Positions 62,172 through 64,000 of a stretch of 64,000 nt of DNA are shown in pieces. Source of the DNA: Rhizorhapis sp. SPR117 (GTDB lineage Bacteria; Pseudomonadota; Alphaproteobacteria; Sphingomonadales; Sphingomonadaceae); NCBI RefSeq assembly GCF_021742065.1, contig NZ_JAKKIE010000019.1, forward strand, positions 4,172 through 68,171. The letters run 5' to 3'. Numbering within the stretch: position 1 is the stretch's first letter; each line of letters begins with the position of its first letter. The position numbers were made by a program, and so were the translations under genes. The notes under the pieces are model-generated. The model saw only the letters and a list, made by a program, of their open reading frames with translations. It did not search any database and had not been told where the DNA came from.

Positions 62172-63287
62172 ATGAACCGCAAAATGACGATAGTGGCAAG
62201 CCTTGCTACCTGTGCGCTTGTTCCCTTTCTCCTGATGCGATCCTCTCCGGCGCAAAAGCTACCCGAATATGACGTGCAGACATCCAGCAACGTTGGTCAG
62301 ATCGCGCTGGGCGATGCGATCGATTCGCTGTTCGACGATCCTGCCATGGGTGAAACCCGCGCCCTGCTGATCATGAAGGATGGGCAGATGCTTACCCAGC
62401 GTTACGCGCCCGGTTTCGGGCCGGATAGCAAGTTCATCAGCTGGTCCATGGCAAAAAGCATCACGGCCGTTCTGGTCGGCCTGATGGTGTCGGACGGGCG
62501 GCTGGTGCTTGACGCCCCCGCTCCGGTTCCCGCCTGGAGCCAGCCGGGTGATCCGCGCGGAGAGATTACATTGCGGCAGTTACTCCACATGGCATCGGGA
62601 CTCGATCACATCGAAACCGGCGACCCCGCCTATAACAGCGATACGGTCCGCATGCTGTTCACCAGCGGCGCGGCTGATATGGCGGCTTATGCGGAGGCAA
62701 AACCCCTTGCAGCGCGGCCCGGCAGCGCGTTTCAATACAGCACCGCGACCAGCATCATCCTGTCCGACATCATGACCCGTGCTCTGACCCAAAGCGATGA
62801 CCCGCAAGTCCGCCGCGATGCCATGATGCAATTCATGCGCGGTCGCCTGATCGAACCGCTTGGCCTTGCCAGCCTGACCCCGGAATTCGACGCCCACGGC
62901 ACGCTGATCGGCGGCAGCTTCATGTATGCAACGGCAGGCGACTATGCGAAATTCGGCGAATTTCTGCGGCATGACGGTGAAGCGCAAGGACGCCAGATCC
63001 TGTCGGCCCGCTGGGTGGATTTCATGCGCGCTTCATCATCGCTTGATCCTGGATATGGCGGGCAAATCTGGCTGAACAAGCCACGGCCCAAGGGCGCCAA
63101 GGCGGCGCTGTTCCCCGGCCGAGGTCCATCCAGCCTGTTCGCATGCCTTGGACATCAGGGGCAATATATCCTGATTTCGCCTTCGCAAGGCCTGACCATC
63201 GTGCGCCTCGGCATCACAACCGAGGAAGAACAGCCTGCCGTCCGTGAGGCGCTGGCTCGGCTGGTGGAGGTGTTTCCCGCCGAGTAA
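62172..63287 (+). CDS. Serine hydrolase of the class C beta-lactamase fold
   Basis: A 371-residue exported protein with an N-terminal hydrophobic signal (about 5-22). The SxxK nucleophile motif is S92-M-A-K95 (SWSMAKS), Tyr of motif II is in FQYSTATS (near 196), and GHQGQYI provides motif III. These proteins are mostly peptidases or esterases, not true lactamases. Divergent from the small Cys protein; 39 bp between starts. Activity unknown. Confidence 0.86.
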   Translation: MNRKMTIVASLATCALVPFLLMRSSPAQKLPEYDVQTSSNVGQIALGDAIDSLFDDPAMGETRALLIMKDGQMLTQRYAPGFGPDSKFISWSMAKSITAVLVGLMVSDGRLVLDAPAPVPAWSQPGDPRGEITLRQLLHMASGLDHIETGDPAYNSDTVRMLFTSGAADMAAYAEAKPLAARPGSAFQYSTATSIILSDIMTRALTQSDDPQVRRDAMMQFMRGRLIEPLGLASLTPEFDAHGTLIGGSFMYATAGDYAKFGEFLRHDGEAQGRQILSARWVDFMRASSSLDPGYGGQIWLNKPRPKGAKAALFPGRGPSSLFACLGHQGQYILISPSQGLTIVRLGITTEEEQPAVREALARLVEVFPAE

Positions 63288-63323
63288 GATCCTCTTCTCC
63301 GGTTAGGGAGAAGCAAAAAACAT

Positions 63324-63728
63324 CTATGGAATGTCTGTTGCTTCCTCTTTGGCAAGGCGCCGCTCTTCGAACCATTGGCGCAGCATCGCTTGCGTGCAGC
63401 CCGTTTGTCCGTTGCTGCCGATAGCCGAGCAACTATTGGGCAGCAATTGCCGGCCCTTCCCTTCCATGGTTGCGACACGGCTGGCCCAGCCCTGGCTGCC
63501 TGTCACCGCTTTCTTTTCGCGCAGTGTTTTGGGAATGCGGTATCGCTCATTCTCGGGCTTTCGCGCACACACAACGATGGCGTCGCCCGATTCCACGGGA
63601 CAGGGATCATCGCCATAGACAACAAGTGCTATCACGCGCTCGGGCGGCTCGGCCTGCGCTGCGCCAGCCATGATAGGCAGGGCGGTGGCAAACAAGGCCA
63701 AGGTGACAATTTGATGGGACCGGGGCAT
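63324..63728 (-). CDS. Exported hypothetical protein
   Basis: A 134-residue protein with a clear signal peptide (1-26, ending GAAQA). The mature part has four Cys (DPCPVE, VVCARK, NSCSAIG, GCTQAM), suggesting two disulfides, then a charged C-terminus. I recognise no domain; similar short proteins occur in Sphingomonadales, a recollection that I could not check. It is convergent with the serine hydrolase; a CTTCTCC/GGAGAAG hairpin (63294-63313) lies between. Confidence 0.7.
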   Translation of the reverse strand: MPRSHQIVTLALFATALPIMAGAAQAEPPERVIALVVYGDDPCPVESGDAIVVCARKPENERYRIPKTLREKKAVTGSQGWASRVATMEGKGRQLLPNSCSAIGSNGQTGCTQAMLRQWFEERRLAKEEATDIP

Positions 63729-63800
63729 GACAAGACTTTAATCAGTCTCCTCAGATGAACCAGTCATGTATCCCCGCTAAACGCAGAAAGAACAGAAATA

Positions 63801-63929
63801 TTACCGGGCGCCTTGTTCCTGCGCATTGAGCTGCTGTTCGATCGCTGCGGCTTGGGCATCCAGCTTTTCGAGCCGCTTCTGGCGCTCGGCCTCGACCAGC
63901 TTGCCCCAGCTTATATTATCGGAACCTAG
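63801..63929 (-). pseudogene. 3' remnant of a protein gene, 5' end replaced
   Basis: A minus-strand frame of 42 codons ends at 63801 and codes for a charged, Gln/Ala/Glu-rich helix (LVEAERQKRLEKLDAQAAAI). It has no start codon; an in-frame stop lies at 63930-63932. Coding character and its abrupt loss suggest the C-terminus of a longer gene cut at about 63.93 kb, where sequence resembling a mobile-element end begins. The parent protein is not identifiable. Confidence 0.55.
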
Positions 63930-64000
63930 TCACCCGGAACTGTAATCCACCTCATTGATTCACGCCTCTTTGAGGAGATGAACAATGCTAGGTCGGCAGG
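63930..64000 (+). mobile_element. Possible start of an insertion sequence (runs off window)
   Basis: Right after the truncated frame, a non-coding stretch leads to GAGGAG at 63972 and ATG at 63985 (reading M-L-G-R-Q...), 7 nt beyond. A new gene with a good ribosome site within 60 bp of a gene cut-off is what an IS edge looks like. No terminal repeat or family can be verified in 70 bp. Confidence 0.35.

Overview
This window is a stretch of ordinary chromosome from an alphaproteobacterium, almost certainly of the order Sphingomonadales (Sphingobium / Sphingomonas / Sphingopyxis-like). The signs are high-GC coding, alphaproteobacterial marker families (a DUF1321-type SspB, NDUFA12, DUF2155, an Mla permease with a fused STAS domain), a very short PEP-CTERM protein, and intergenic palindromes of the kind common in sphingomonads. 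About 64 genes were read. There is no prophage, CRISPR array or large island; a probable insertion-sequence junction lies at the far right edge.

Layout. 1-5.3 kb: class II fumarase (cut by the left edge), SspB, then a histidine operon hisB-hisH-hisA-hisF-hisE plus a HIT protein. A tiny PEP-CTERM gene with its own sigma-54-type promoter interrupts it between hisF and hisE. 5.4-16.2 kb: amino-acid permease, a four-gene Mla-type phospholipid ABC system, HAD phosphatase, MFS efflux pump, aminopeptidase N, NAD-dependent epimerase. 16.2-25.4 kb, all leftward: PepSY membrane protein / TonB receptor / DUF2946 (probable metal uptake), cysD-cysNC-cysQ (sulfate activation), and a DUF1338 2-oxoadipate dioxygenase/decarboxylase-like enzyme. 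25.5-34.4 kb: rpoB and rpoC behind a strong promoter and a leader with a terminator-like hairpin. 34.4-44.4 kb: GGDEF protein, LysR regulator, phospholipid methyltransferase facing a phospholipase-D-type synthase, rpoZ, L,D-transpeptidase, class I fumarase, EamA transporter, NDUFA12, DUF2155 protein and aat.

44.5-48.4 kb: tRNA-Trp, secE, nusG, rplK, rplA, rplJ and rplL, with an L10 leader before rplJ. In most bacteria this block runs straight into rpoBC; here rpoBC lies about 10 kb upstream. 48.4-64 kb: dicarboxylate symporter, dnaJ-like / brkB / fabI / aroC operon, pdxH / CDF transporter / PhzF operon, OmpA lipoprotein, CNNM/CorC protein with a LapG-like peptidase, MscS channel, dipeptide epimerase, small membrane proteins and a class C beta-lactamase-fold hydrolase. 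At about 63.93 kb a reading frame is cut off 5' next to sequence that looks like the start of a mobile element.

The most interesting signal is the PEP-CTERM gene at 4340-4570: an almost perfect -24/-12 promoter sits about 45 bp upstream of its start codon, and a 9-bp inverted repeat lies about 100 bp upstream of the predicted transcription start. This points to control by RpoN and an enhancer-binding activator (PrsR-like) of an exosortase-sorted surface protein. All assignments come from reading sequence and motifs; no database search was run.
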